Assembly: GCA_016215705.1 (NCBI GenBank)
Contig: JACRIR010000035.1
Span: forward strand, 1 to 8,924
Direction: 5' to 3'
From: Candidatus Poribacteria bacterium
GTDB lineage: Bacteria; Abyssobacteria; SURF-5
Length of the DNA: 8,924 nt
Numbering within the stretch: position 1 is the first letter of the stretch; each line of letters begins with the position of its first letter. The notes under the pieces are model-generated. The model made no database searches and was not told the DNA's origin. It saw only the letters and a list, made by a program, of their open reading frames with translations. Shown here one piece after another: positions 1 to 8,300 of the stretch. The position numbers were made by a program, and so were the translations under genes.

Positions 1-139
1 GAAGGAAGTTGACGGAAACCGGCCACTGTGAGAAACAGTAATCCCCGGCGTCGCTGACGCTCCGAGGGTGGCCGGAATCGCGTCGGATCAACGGCCGGAA
101 TCCCTTCGGATCAGGTGGCCGAAATCGTCGGAATGCGCA
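1..139. mobile_element. Terminal part of an IS21-like insertion sequence
   Basis: The stretch carries a tandem set of GGCCGGAATC...TCGGATCA units (70-90 and 93-113) and a shorter diverged unit ending in TCGGAATGCGCA (117-139). An inverted CCGGCCAC lies near 19-26. Multiple internal repeats next to a terminus ending in CA-3' are characteristic of IS21-family ends. The outer boundary is placed at 139, where the repeat pattern stops and helicase coding sequence begins. The rest of the element, including any istA/istB genes, lies left of the window, so family assignment rests on the terminal repeats alone. No coding sequence is supported inside 1-110. It holds two small hairpins without U-tracts: ACTGT/ACAGT at 25-39 and GCGTC/GACGC at 48-60. 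Confidence 0.72.
70..113. repeat. Two tandem 21-bp terminal repeats of the IS21-like element
   Basis: The units at 70-90 and 93-113 share 19 of 21 bases (GGCCGGAATC, three variable positions, TCGGATCA) and are separated by 2 bp. A third, diverged copy (GGCCGAAATCGTCGGAAT) follows at 117-134 and runs into the element terminus. In IS21-type elements such repeats are the presumed transposase binding sites. The second unit also supplies the stop codon that now ends the interrupted helicase reading frame (111-113, TGA on the minus strand). Confidence 0.75.
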
Positions 140-1634
140 CGCTGGAGTTCTTGCCGGGAGCAACAAGCAAACCACAGGCATTGAGGAAGGGAGCCAAACC
201 CGTCCTCTTGGTTCCCCTATCGACGAGAAGGTCCTTTGCCTCGTCCAGAGATGCCTTAAGTTCGGAAAGAAACCCATCCTCCCCATCGGCTGCGGCGCGA
301 TCACGCAGAACTGCAAATAGAGACGCCCTCTCTGAAACGGCAGTCCATAGGCTGGCTATCAACTCGGACGCAGCGATGCGCTTGGTAGTGATCTTGTTGT
401 CTGCTCCGTCAATTTTCTTGGTCAGGGAATCATGGTTTTGAATGATAAGGTCAAGAAGATACCGTAACGTGACGTCATCGTCTGGGTCCTCTGCCCAATC
501 CGCGAGAATCGCAAAGCGTACAATTCCCGTTGGGTCAATGTCGCTCTTGTAGGTGAAGTCCAACCCTCGCTTCCTAAGGGCATGCTTGAGCGGTGGTAGG
601 TACTGTCCATTGGGGATAATAACAGTCACGGAACCTGACTTGATTTTCTCCTGGGCAATACTTGCAATGATGTTCGCTTCCCATAGATCCGATGGCACAT
701 CATAGAACACGATCTTGTTGTTCTCCTTGATCGTGTCGCTGAAAGTTGGATCGGGTTTTGGAACACCTTGAGGGTAGTAGGTTGTGATCAATGCCCGCGC
801 ACCAAGGAGAATGTGCTCGGGGCATCGCCAGCTCATGGCGAGGCGGCCGATCTTCCACTGGTCGCCGAAGTACTCTCCGAACTGTCTGATATACTTTGGG
901 TTACCACCCCTGAAGGAGTAAATGCTCTGATCATCATCTCCGACAGCGAAAAACCCCTCGGGATAACCTGCGGAAAGGAGTTGAAGGAGTTCGCATTGGG
1001 CCGCGTTGATGTCTTGATATTCATCGACGAGCAGGTATCGGGTCTTGCCGTGCCATTCTGCCAGCAGATCAGGATCGCTTTTCAGTGCCTCGCATGCAAG
1101 TAGGATCTGGTCGTCGTAGTCAACGCAGCCGCACTTCCGCAAGAGAGCCTTATACTCACGGCAGATTTTGCACGCACGGGTCTCGTAATCTGGAGCGCAT
1201 GAGCCCTTCTTTCGGCATTCGTCCGCCAAGCGCCAGGAATCTCGTCCATATCCAGCAACAGTCGCAGCGTCCTGCAAGAGCACAACACGGGGAGCGTCCT
1301 CGTGGAGTACATTGTATTCATCCGGCAGGCTGAAAATCCCCGGTCTCGCGCCAATGATCGTGTTGCCGAGGCTGTGCATGGTGCAGATGAGACTTGGAAC
1401 ACTTTCTGTCGGTATTGCAATGTCGTCTTCGGCCAGGCGTTCACGCATGTTGCGTGCGGCCTCGTTTGTGAATGTGATGATCGCCATTTCATCTGGTGTG
1501 GCTCCGCGTTGCTCGACCAAATACTTGACCCGCATTGCCAACTGCCAGGTCTTGCCGGTGCCTGGACCAGCAAGCAGAAGAATTGGTCCAGGATATTCCC
1601 TGTAGGAGATAACAGGATCTTCTATGTCGATCAT
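111..1634 (-). pseudogene. UvrD/Rep-type superfamily 1 helicase, 3' end lost to IS insertion
   Basis: Superfamily 1A DNA helicases of this type unwind DNA using ATP. Visible motifs in the 507-residue frame are motif I (AGPGTGKT, 22-29), Ia (ITFTNEAARNMRERL, 53-67), Ib-like TMHSLG (85-90), II (LLVDEYQD, 201-208), III (VGDDDQSIYSFRG, 231-243) and IV (LAMSWRCP, 265-272). Motifs V (HxxKGLE-like) and VI (VAxTRA-like) are absent. The final residues VRIPTISAT and the stop are read out of the IS end (1-139), so native coding stops near residue 498. There is no canonical Q motif before motif I. Domain 1B has a cysteine group (C140, C146, C155, C158, C168, C170). The ATG at 1634 has GAAGG (1643-1639) 4 nt upstream. 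Without motifs V and VI it is unlikely to be an active helicase, although ATP binding could persist. Small UvrD-like helicases occur in defence systems such as Gabija, but no GajA-like gene remains here. Confidence 0.88.
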
Positions 1635-1649
1635 GTCGCCTTCATCCCG

Positions 1650-1733
1650 CTACAAGCTAATCATCTCTGCAACGCTCCGCTTCCGCTGCGGGCGCTCAAG
1701 CCTTACCAATTGCGAACCGTCAGCTGCAAGCGG
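1650..1733 (-). pseudogene. 3' coding remnant A (PLAADGS tail) before the helicase
   Basis: This is a 27-codon open stretch reading PLAADGSQLVRLERPQRK and ending MISL, with TAG at 1652-1650, 15 nt before the helicase ATG. It has no start of its own and begins just after the stop of the two-TM gene, in a different frame from it. It resembles remnant B (2599-2501). Differences between the two copies are partly synonymous (GGT/GGC, GTA/GTG, CCG/CCA), and the length difference is 12 nt, or four codons, as expected for protein-coding DNA. I read it as the surviving C-terminus of the gene that originally preceded the helicase in its operon. The parent family is not recognised. Confidence 0.5.
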
Positions 1734-1734
1734 T
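1690..1734. repeat. Direct repeat copy A flanking the two-TM cassette
   Basis: This copy matches 2553-2597 at 40 of 45 positions at a constant offset of 863 bp. Weaker similarity continues leftwards to about 1677. It begins 10 bp beyond the stop codon of the two-TM gene. The repeat lies inside the coding remnant with the PLAxDGS motif. Confidence 0.85.
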
Positions 1735-1744
1735 GGTTTGGTGG

Positions 1745-2500
1745 TTAAGAAAATATGGCCCCTTTCTTTAGAAACTCGTCAATGTTGTCATCCCATATGC
1801 CCTTCCAATCGATACAAATCTCTATTTTCGTCGGACGTGCGTTCTTACCAAAAGCCACTAATTTAATTTCGTACTTTTCTGGCAACAATGTCGTACGGCC
1901 AGCATGCGGACGCATAAAAACATCGAACCAAAATAATAGTTGCGCATTTTCTTGCGCGCCGCGTGAATTCGGCTCTTGAACGAACCCAAAATCACAATAT
2001 CTAAATGTTCCTGATGGAATCGACAATTCAAATCGATGTTGTTTCCAATGACTCCAGAATAGACGCAATGGCATAAAATCCTGATCGGTTTCATATCCGT
2101 TATCACTAAATTTCCTTACTTCTTCAAGATTTACTTCAACATCTTCTGCAGTAGTCCAGCCGTAATTTACAACTCTGACTCTAAAATATTGCACTCTGGC
2201 AATAAATTGCCCTGTATCTGGGTTGGTGAATTTGGTTGCGTGGCAATCCCTCTTATCGTGAGGAAAAAAATCCAGCTTCAGGACTGAATGATTAACAGAG
2301 TCCAATATGAAATCTTTAAGAAGGGCCAGAATACCAGTTACAATAGCGACACCAGAGCCAATTAATGGAATTACTGTACTGATATCTAATCGGTCAATGT
2401 AGTAAAAAACGGGCATTATAACTGAAGCATAAGCCAAAAACACCAATAGCAATGCAATGCTTATTTTGATGTTATGTAGAGATCGCGGTGATATCATCAT
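1745..2500 (-). CDS. Two-transmembrane protein of unknown function with beta-rich soluble domain
   Basis: This is a 251-residue protein I do not recognise. It has two hydrophobic segments, about 11-33 (KISIALLLVFLAYASVIMPV) and 39-62 (DISTVIPLIGSGVAIVTGIL), so both ends should lie on the same side of the inner membrane. From about residue 75 on there is a soluble domain with alternating strands (YFRVRVVNYGWTTAEDVEV, 105-123; YEIKLVAFG, 210-218; KIEICIDWKG, 225-234), suggesting an Ig-like beta sandwich. No catalytic motif is evident. The start is an ATG pair (2500 and 2497) immediately after the TGA of remnant B (TGAATGATG). There is no good Shine-Dalgarno sequence, so translational coupling or the second ATG is possible. 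Base composition is clearly more AT-rich than the DUF499 gene. It sits between two direct repeats and could be a swapped cassette. A membrane effector role is conceivable but unproven. Confidence 0.75.
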   Translation of the reverse strand: MMISPRSLHNIKISIALLLVFLAYASVIMPVFYYIDRLDISTVIPLIGSGVAIVTGILALLKDFILDSVNHSVLKLDFFPHDKRDCHATKFTNPDTGQFIARVQYFRVRVVNYGWTTAEDVEVNLEEVRKFSDNGYETDQDFMPLRLFWSHWKQHRFELSIPSGTFRYCDFGFVQEPNSRGAQENAQLLFWFDVFMRPHAGRTTLLPEKYEIKLVAFGKNARPTKIEICIDWKGIWDDNIDEFLKKGAIFS

Positions 2501-2599
2501 TCAATTATCCATGGCCATGCTACTGACCCACCTAATGATCTGCTTCAGCTCTGGGCGCTCATGCCTCACCAATGGCGAGCCGTCAGTTGCAAGCGGTAT
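2501..2599 (-). pseudogene. 3' coding remnant B (PLATDGS tail) after the DUF3644 gene
   Basis: Directly after the TAA of the DUF3644 gene (2602-2600) the same frame continues as I-PLATDGSPLVRHERPELK and ends SSMAMDN, with TGA at 2503-2501. That TGA abuts the ATG of the two-TM gene. No independent start codon or ribosome binding site precedes it. It matches remnant A over about 18 residues (PLAxDGSxLVRxERPxxK) and then, after a four-residue gap, at MISL/IIRW. It is probably the C-terminal piece of a lost gene. An alternative is a read-through extension of DUF3644, but the paralogue in another frame behind an unrelated gene argues against this. Confidence 0.5.
2553..2597. repeat. Direct repeat copy B flanking the two-TM cassette
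   Basis: This copy matches 1690-1734 (40 of 45 bases). It begins 2 bp after the DUF3644 stop codon. Together the two copies bracket an 863-bp unit that contains the whole two-TM gene. The divergence shows that the duplication is old, or that the copies came from different alleles of the same gene. Confidence 0.85.
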
Positions 2600-3620
2600 T
2601 TAGATCGCAATAGATGTATCTTTCTTTGTGTAGTGTTTATCGAATTCATTAATTATATTAGGATTGTAAAAATCTTTTTTCGGGCTTTTTGGATTACCTG
2701 GGTCCAAGAACCGTGATCGACAAAACGCAGGGTTACTCACTAGCGCTTTACGAATGCCATGATACGTATCTGTTAACTTGAAATTGATATACCTTTTTCG
2801 TAATCTCTTTGTGAGTTCCGTGTAATCCCATGGATAGGTCTTTCGTATATCTTCCTCCGTTAGAAACACCTTTGTTGCGTCTGGATCGTCCGTTACTGCA
2901 ACTTTGATTGCCGCATCTGATGATGATCGTTTTAACTGAAGCTGTACTGTGAGAGCAACCTGAAAAGGATCCCCAGCCGCAATGTCAGTAGCCTTTATGA
3001 TTTCAGTCAAGTACTTGACGAGATTGTGTTCATCTGTGGATACAACAATAGCTTCTATATTTCTCGGGGGAAGTACGAATCCTATTGGCATCAAGTGAAG
3101 ATGGTACCGGGACAAATCTTGCTGAAACCAGTCCTTTGATAGCTTTATGTAGTTCTGAACGGATGCGGTACCAATTTCCAAAACTTGTTTGCTAAGTAAA
3201 GGACCAGCATTCAAATAATGTACAGCATTGTCACGAATCTCCACGAGTGCATCGAGGTTACGCTTAATGCCGATTGGTATTGTAATCCCCTTTTTTTCGA
3301 GCGCAACAATTGATTGCCCCAATTGATTGCCCCAGACCTACAGTTTGGATATTTCCTGCACGATTGCGTTTTTTAAAAACTTTCCGGGTGGGTTGTCCTT
3401 TTTTTGACTGGCGGCGTTCGTAAACCCAGAGACATTTCGGGTCGTTCCCATTTTCTGCTAATAATTTGGCCTTAAATAATAACTCCCAAGCGTTCACTGT
3501 TAAAATCGTAAAAGATTCCTCTCGATATTTAAAGTCTGGTTTGTTGTAAACCTCAATCGCGGCGATGAGCGCGGATTCTGCTTTCTGGAGGAACCTTATT
3601 GACCGTTGAATAGGTGGCAT
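2600..3620 (-). pseudogene. DUF3644 (HEPN-like) gene, frameshifted by a 13-bp tandem duplication
   Basis: Two overlapping frames make one DUF3644-type protein. The first half (from ATG 3620 to a stop at 3264) has AxxxYNKPDFKYREESF and NAWELLFKAKLL, the family's N-terminal signature. The second half (from about 3322 to 2600) has the HEPN-type motif RDNAVH in EIRDNAVHYL. Its C-terminus (TYPWDYTELTKRLRKRYINF, then RFLDPGNPKSPKKDFY) also fits the family. A 13-bp unit (AATTGATTGCCCC on the plus strand) occurs twice in tandem at 3308-3333. Removing one copy gives a continuous 335-residue protein with R125 and H130 as the putative RNase motif. The ATG at 3620 lies 4 nt past the PIN-gene TAA and is preferred over a GTG at 3683 that would overlap the PIN gene by 59 nt. 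DUF3644 proteins are HEPN-related and commonly found near defence genes. As sequenced, only a truncated N-terminal product, or a TTG-started C-terminal one, could be made. Confidence 0.82.
3307..3333. repeat. 13-bp tandem duplication inside the DUF3644 gene
   Basis: Two perfect adjacent copies of AATTGATTGCCCC occupy 3308-3320 and 3321-3333, with one extra matching base on the left at 3307. The unit length is not a multiple of three, so the second copy shifts the frame by one. Deleting either copy restores ...VGLGQSIVALEKKG. The perfect identity of the copies suggests a recent replication-slippage event. Confidence 0.95.
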
Positions 3621-3624
3621 AATC

Positions 3625-4128
3625 TTATCTGGATTTCCAACCTGTCCTAAAATCCAACATACGTAGGAATGTAAAGGGGTCACAGCATCTTACGTCAAAT
3701 TGATTGCAGACATCGGGCACGTGCCGGTTGGCGCGCTGTTTCGTTGGCTTCGACACCTCCGTTGTTACTATGCACCGCTCTCCTGGAGCAGCAAGAGCGT
3801 ACGCGATTAAAAACGGATCGCGGCCGACTTTCTCAACCTCGTCGTCAGTGAGGTCAGATGCGTATCCTTCATCAGTAATTCGAGAAACTAGGAAAACGTC
3901 GACTTCTTCGTCCAGCAAGAGAGCCTCTTTGATCCCATCTGACCTTGCCCATTTCCCAAGATCGTCCTCTCCTTCCTGAATCTCTTCATAGACCTCGACA
4001 GGTATTTTGACATGTCCTGCCGCCGCAACGTATGCGAGCCATTCCCAAAACTCTGGTACACGAGTGATGGGATAATAATCGCGGCTTGCGTCTATGAGCA
4101 CGTTGGCATCTATCAAATAGATCACCAT
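3625..4128 (-). CDS. DUF4411 PIN-like protein, probable toxin nuclease
   Basis: This is a 167-residue PIN-fold protein. The start reads MVIYLIDANVLIDASRDYY, with D7 as the first PIN acidic residue. Further acidic candidates are E45/E48/E49 (PVEVYEEI), D104 (GRDPFLIAYA) and the IVTTEVSKP segment (120-128) at the usual fourth position. PIN proteins are Mg2+-dependent ribonucleases, and many are toxins. DUF4411 members are typically encoded beside an XRE/ImmA-IrrE protein, as here. The ATG at 4128 is 6 nt after the upstream TAG, and an AGGAG (4136-4132) overlaps that stop, giving a short 3-nt spacing. This implies coupled translation with the presumed antitoxin. The WEW segment after residue 25 and the length fit the family. 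The toxin role is inferred from family and context. The C-terminus (about 145-167) is compact and shows no extra domain. Confidence 0.85.
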   Translation of the reverse strand: MVIYLIDANVLIDASRDYYPITRVPEFWEWLAYVAAAGHVKIPVEVYEEIQEGEDDLGKWARSDGIKEALLLDEEVDVFLVSRITDEGYASDLTDDEVEKVGRDPFLIAYALAAPGERCIVTTEVSKPTKQRANRHVPDVCNQFDVRCCDPFTFLRMLDFRTGWKSR

Positions 4129-4131
4129 ACA

Positions 4132-4136
4132 CTCCT
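4132..4136 (-). promoter_or_regulatory. Ribosome binding site of the PIN gene overlapping the upstream stop
   Basis: AGGAG on the minus strand overlaps the TAG of the XRE/ImmA gene (TAGGAGTGTATG) with only 3 nt to the start codon. This arrangement favours reinitiation by ribosomes finishing the presumed antitoxin. Confidence 0.6.
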
Positions 4137-5346
4137 ACACGAGCCATCCAGCGCTACTTGATCCATGAATATCGGACAATCTTTTCACATGCTTGGCTTT
4201 AACGCCCAGCACTCTTCCCGCTTTTGATGTTGTTAGAGCCCCTGCAGCCGTCATTCGCCTGACAAGATCAATTAGCGCTTTTCCGACGCGATGCCGACGC
4301 ACAATGAAGTAGTTCGGCGCCCCTTCCTTCTCATGTTCTCGTTCCCGCTGCCTACGACGTTCCTGAAACCAATGTTCACGGAAATAAGCGCTACAACGGC
4401 GCCATGTATCCTGGTCGATTGAACCTAAAAGGAAAAGCCTATACGCAACCATCGAACTACTTATATTCCGCTCATTTGCAAAATTACTAATTTGTACTAC
4501 CAACCTATTGAAATCTGTTGTATCAGCGAACTGAAGTTGCACAAGCTCTTCCGAAGGTAAAAGGAATTCACCAGCAACTTCGTTGCAGAATCTTTCGATT
4601 GCTAATTCAGTACGTGCCCCACTTACGCCTGTTTGTCCGAGCCATAGATGAGTGAGCTCGTGAAGAAGAGTGAAAGACCAAGCAGCACTGGAATCTTGGT
4701 CGTTAATAACAACAAATGGGGCAAAGATATCTGCGAGAGCAAAGCCTCTGAAAATCTCAAGATCGATTGAGGTGTGGTGGCTCCCGAGGTTTCCCATTAG
4801 AAGGACGAATACCCCTGCTCGCTCAGCCCCAGCACGAAGCAGCGCAAATGCATCTCTATGCGAGCGTTGATCTCGAAAGTCGGAAAGTTTAATTCGAAGC
4901 GTTTCTCGAATGGACGCTAAGACCGCAGGCACACCATCGGAAATCGTCATGGACCCGATGAATGGGAGTGTTATTGCCTCCTCTTCGCCTTCCATTACCG
5001 CACGGATCATACTCTGCCGCGCGCAGATATTACGGATCAAGGCGTCCAGCAGTGCGTCATCGGATTCCGAATGGCCTTCAGGGAGCGTCCGGAAGTCCTG
5101 GCCGCGGTTTCCCTTTCGGGGTGGAGTGGACATGTAGAATGTCAGAAGGGGGCGGCGATATACTTTTGCCATTTTTACGAGCATCGGTCGGGTCGGTTCA
5201 ACCTCACCGAACTCCAAAGCAGAGAGTCGATCGACCGCCGACACACCTCTCGACTCTGAGAGGTGAAGCTTTTCGGCAGCATCCTCGCGAGTCAGACCGG
5301 CAGTCTCGCGCGCCCAACCAAGAATGTTTGCATTTACCCTTGGCAT
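4135..5346 (-). CDS. XRE-family HTH / ImmA-IrrE metallopeptidase fusion, probable antitoxin-regulator
   Basis: This is a 403-residue two-domain protein. The N-terminal XRE helix-turn-helix spans about residues 7-66 (ILGWARETAGLTREDAAEKL, then ALEFGEVEPTRPMLVKMAKVYRRP). The COG2856-type ImmA/IrrE domain carries the zinc-peptidase motif HELTH (229-233) and a downstream ERFCNEVAGEFLLP (251-264) that would give the third zinc ligand, probably E251. The C-terminal 100 residues include a basic/acidic stretch RRRQREREHEKE and a predicted small helical end. Members of this fusion family are cleavage-prone repressors, or antitoxins to DUF4411 PIN proteins, and the PIN gene follows directly. The ATG at 5346 lies 2 nt after the DUF499 stop (TAGAAATG) with no clear Shine-Dalgarno sequence, so it probably depends on coupling to the DUF499 gene. 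Whether it represses this operon cannot be read from the sequence. Confidence 0.88.
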   Translation of the reverse strand: MPRVNANILGWARETAGLTREDAAEKLHLSESRGVSAVDRLSALEFGEVEPTRPMLVKMAKVYRRPLLTFYMSTPPRKGNRGQDFRTLPEGHSESDDALLDALIRNICARQSMIRAVMEGEEEAITLPFIGSMTISDGVPAVLASIRETLRIKLSDFRDQRSHRDAFALLRAGAERAGVFVLLMGNLGSHHTSIDLEIFRGFALADIFAPFVVINDQDSSAAWSFTLLHELTHLWLGQTGVSGARTELAIERFCNEVAGEFLLPSEELVQLQFADTTDFNRLVVQISNFANERNISSSMVAYRLFLLGSIDQDTWRRCSAYFREHWFQERRRQREREHEKEGAPNYFIVRRHRVGKALIDLVRRMTAAGALTTSKAGRVLGVKAKHVKRLSDIHGSSSAGWLV

Positions 5347-5348
5347 TT

Positions 5349-8300
5349 CTATTCTGTTTCGAATCCTTGATTTGTGAACCTTAAAGTGCGGGCATTTTCG
5401 ATTACAGTTCGGACCACATTGTCAGGAACACCCTTGGGAATGTTCGCTTCGATTTCGAGGGTTACCGTAACCGACGAACCAACAAGGCCGGTCAGGTGCG
5501 AGATGACCTCGTCGGCGATCCGGCTGGCGTCGCGTCCCACCCGGGCGGGATCGAGTTCGACGCTGCCATGGAACCGCTTCGGAGCAGGCGTAGACATTGG
5601 GGCTATCGGAGGCCCAATACCTTCACCCGGGGTTTCCCCCGTTGTGCCTGGCTGATCCGCCCCTGCGCTTCTACCTGAAATTCCTGTCGTGAGACCGGTA
5701 ACCTGGGATGCCTCCGCCTCCAACTGTTTCTTGGCCACCTCGGGCCGGACAAGCAATCCTGTCGGATTATCGCCCGAGATAAGGGTCTGTTGCCCGCCGC
5801 GAAGCCCCCGGTAGCGATCCGCCGCTTCGTCGTAGCTGTCAGCGTAAGCAAACGACTCGTGATGCCAGAGCAACAGACTCAGACCGTCCTGCGCCGCCGC
5901 GACCAGGACGCCGGGATTTTTCAGCCGGGACAGGTAGGGGTAACGGGTATAGTCCTCGACAAGCTGCTTGATCGAAACATGATTCCCGCGCCATAGGGGG
6001 ATGCGGTCGAGATCCATACGAAGTCGGGTTCCTGCCAACGCCGTCACAAGGAGTTCATCGTTCCGGAGCTTTTTACTCGCCCGTACCGCCAGAGCGTCCT
6101 GCCCAGACAGCCGGTAAACATGCCACTCGACGGGGGCCTGCGGAGTTGCCTGTGACGGGACCAGGAGCCACTGGTACGCTTCCGGTATGCGGGCGGTCAC
6201 CGCGCCGTCCGCACTCGACCGCTGCGTCTCCGCCTGCTTTACCTGATGGGGAGAAAGGTCGAGGGTCTCCTTCTCGTCAAGGATCGACACCCACGCGAGA
6301 TAACGCCGTGCAGCCTCGTCGAGATCCTGCAGGCGCCCCTTGTCCACCGCGAGGAAGACCAGAGTGTTCTGGAAGAGACGCGGGGCGTTTCCCCGGGAAG
6401 CAAGGATCGCCTTTGCTGCCTGCTCGGCGGGGTTCCCGGGATCTTTGCTGTAGGGATGGTCGATCCCGAGCACGACCAATCGTGCATCGAGGTCGTCCGG
6501 GACGTCCTGACCGGAGTGCGGCATGGGATGGACGCGGTTGAAGTCGCCCATCCGGCGCAGGTCGGAGCGGAGGCGCTGGTCCAGCTCATGGACTACTTTG
6601 TCGGGATCGCGCTTGAGCTGCTCGGCGCGGTCCTCTGCCAACTTGGTGACCGTGGGTTGCGTCGAATACCAGTAGCGCGGGCCATCCTGGTAAAGATAGG
6701 TAGCAGCCCCTGCCAGCCGCCGAAGGGCATCGCCGAAGATCGCGGGCGACTCCCCCGGCATCACGCAGCCTAACTTCACCCGCCGATCCTCGATGCCTCG
6801 ATGAGCGGCGGTAGCCTTGGGCGCCGAGCCCAGGTAGATGGCGCGCGCCACACGACGACAGGCCGCGAACTTACCCAGGTTTGGCACGTCGCTGTCCAAA
6901 CAAAGCGGCAGCGAATTCGGTCCATCCACGTCCTTCTCGATTACGGGCACCCAGTTGTCCGAGAGGTAACGCGTCAGTTCGAACTGAACGCGCGGGTCAT
7001 CGATCGAGACATTCGCCGGCAGGATGAGTGGGTTCTTGTCGCCCTTCTCCCAAAGGCTATGGATCACCGCCGCCATCAACCGCAGCACCCCGCGGGTCCG
7101 CTGGAACTTAACCAGCGTGGACCAGTCAGTGTAAAGCCGGTCAAAGATCTCTGGATGGATCGGATAAGCTGCCTTGATGCGCTTCTCATAATCGGCAGTG
7201 CGGCATTCGGGTGGAAACTCCTGGTGCTGCGTACGGTATAGGTCCGCAAACGCCCGCGCCACGACATCGCGGTCCTTGAACTGCGCCGGATCAGCAAGTG
7301 GCTCAAATAGCCGACGCCGAACGATCTCAAATCCCTCTTCGGCGCTCGCAGGCCGCCACGAAGACTCTACCCGCCCCACTACGTTGCGCAGACGATCGAG
7401 CGCTTCACGCCCGCGCTGGCCGCCGACTTCCACATCATCCGCCTGGGTGTGGGGCGAGGCAGCGGTATCCGAGGCCGGTAGGCTAATCACCAGCAGGCAG
7501 TTCTTCGCGAGTTTTGCCGACTCGGTCAGCACCTGGGCGAAGGTGAACTGCGTCTCGAAACTGCCCGCCGGCAGGTCGCTTTGGTCGTGGAGCTGGCGTG
7601 CGTATGCCACCCACTCGTCGATGAGCACGAGACATGGGCCGTACTCCTTGAACAGCTCGCGCAGCACGTCGCCGGGGCTGGTTGCCTTTTCGTCGTCGGC
7701 AGCGACCCGTGCGAATGCCTTTTTGCCGCCGAGTTGCCAGGCCATCTCCCCCCACAGGGTGCGCACTACGGTGCCGTCGAGCTTGGTGACCGGGTTGCCG
7801 GGCGAAATCTTGTTGCCCACCAACACCACGCGTCGGGGGTTCGACAGCTTCTTTACCCCCGATTCCTGCATCACCGCGTCGATTCCTGCCAGCTCCCCTG
7901 GCGATATTCCAGAAAACAGGTGGTAGAGCGCCAGCATCGAGTGCGTCTTACCGCCGCCAAAGTTGGTCTGGAGCTGTACCACCGGATCGCCGCCCTCGCC
8001 GACGAGGCGCCGTACGGCACCAACCAGCATCCCCTTCAGGCTCTCGGTAAGATAGGTGCGGCGGAAGAACTCGACTGGATCACGATACTCGTCCGTCCCC
8101 TCGCCCAGGTGCACCTGCCAGAGATCGGCGGCGAACTCCGCTTGCTGGTAGCGTCCACTGGCCACGTCCTTGTGCGGCGTCACCACCTCGCGCCAAGGTT
8201 TGAGGTGACCCGCAGCCGCACTTTCGATCGCCGTTCCGGCGATCTTGCGCTTTTCGCTACGCATCTGTTCATCGAAGATCAGGCGCCGCAACTCCATCTT

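Noticed and set aside
1082-1748. Plus- and minus-strand frames overlapping the helicase 5' half
   Set aside because: They are out-of-frame shadows. The helicase motifs I to III lie in the 111-1634 frame.
2570-2585. Hairpin CTCGCC-ATT-GGTGAG in direct repeat copy B as a terminator or recombination site
   Set aside because: There is no U-tract, and copy A does not keep the pairing (its changes are not compensatory). The copies differ as coding sequences do, so a conserved structure is not supported.
3264-3683. Start of the DUF3644 gene at GTG 3683
   Set aside because: It would overlap the PIN gene by 59 nt and add residues unlike the family start. The ATG at 3620 lies 4 nt after the PIN stop and begins near the conserved region.
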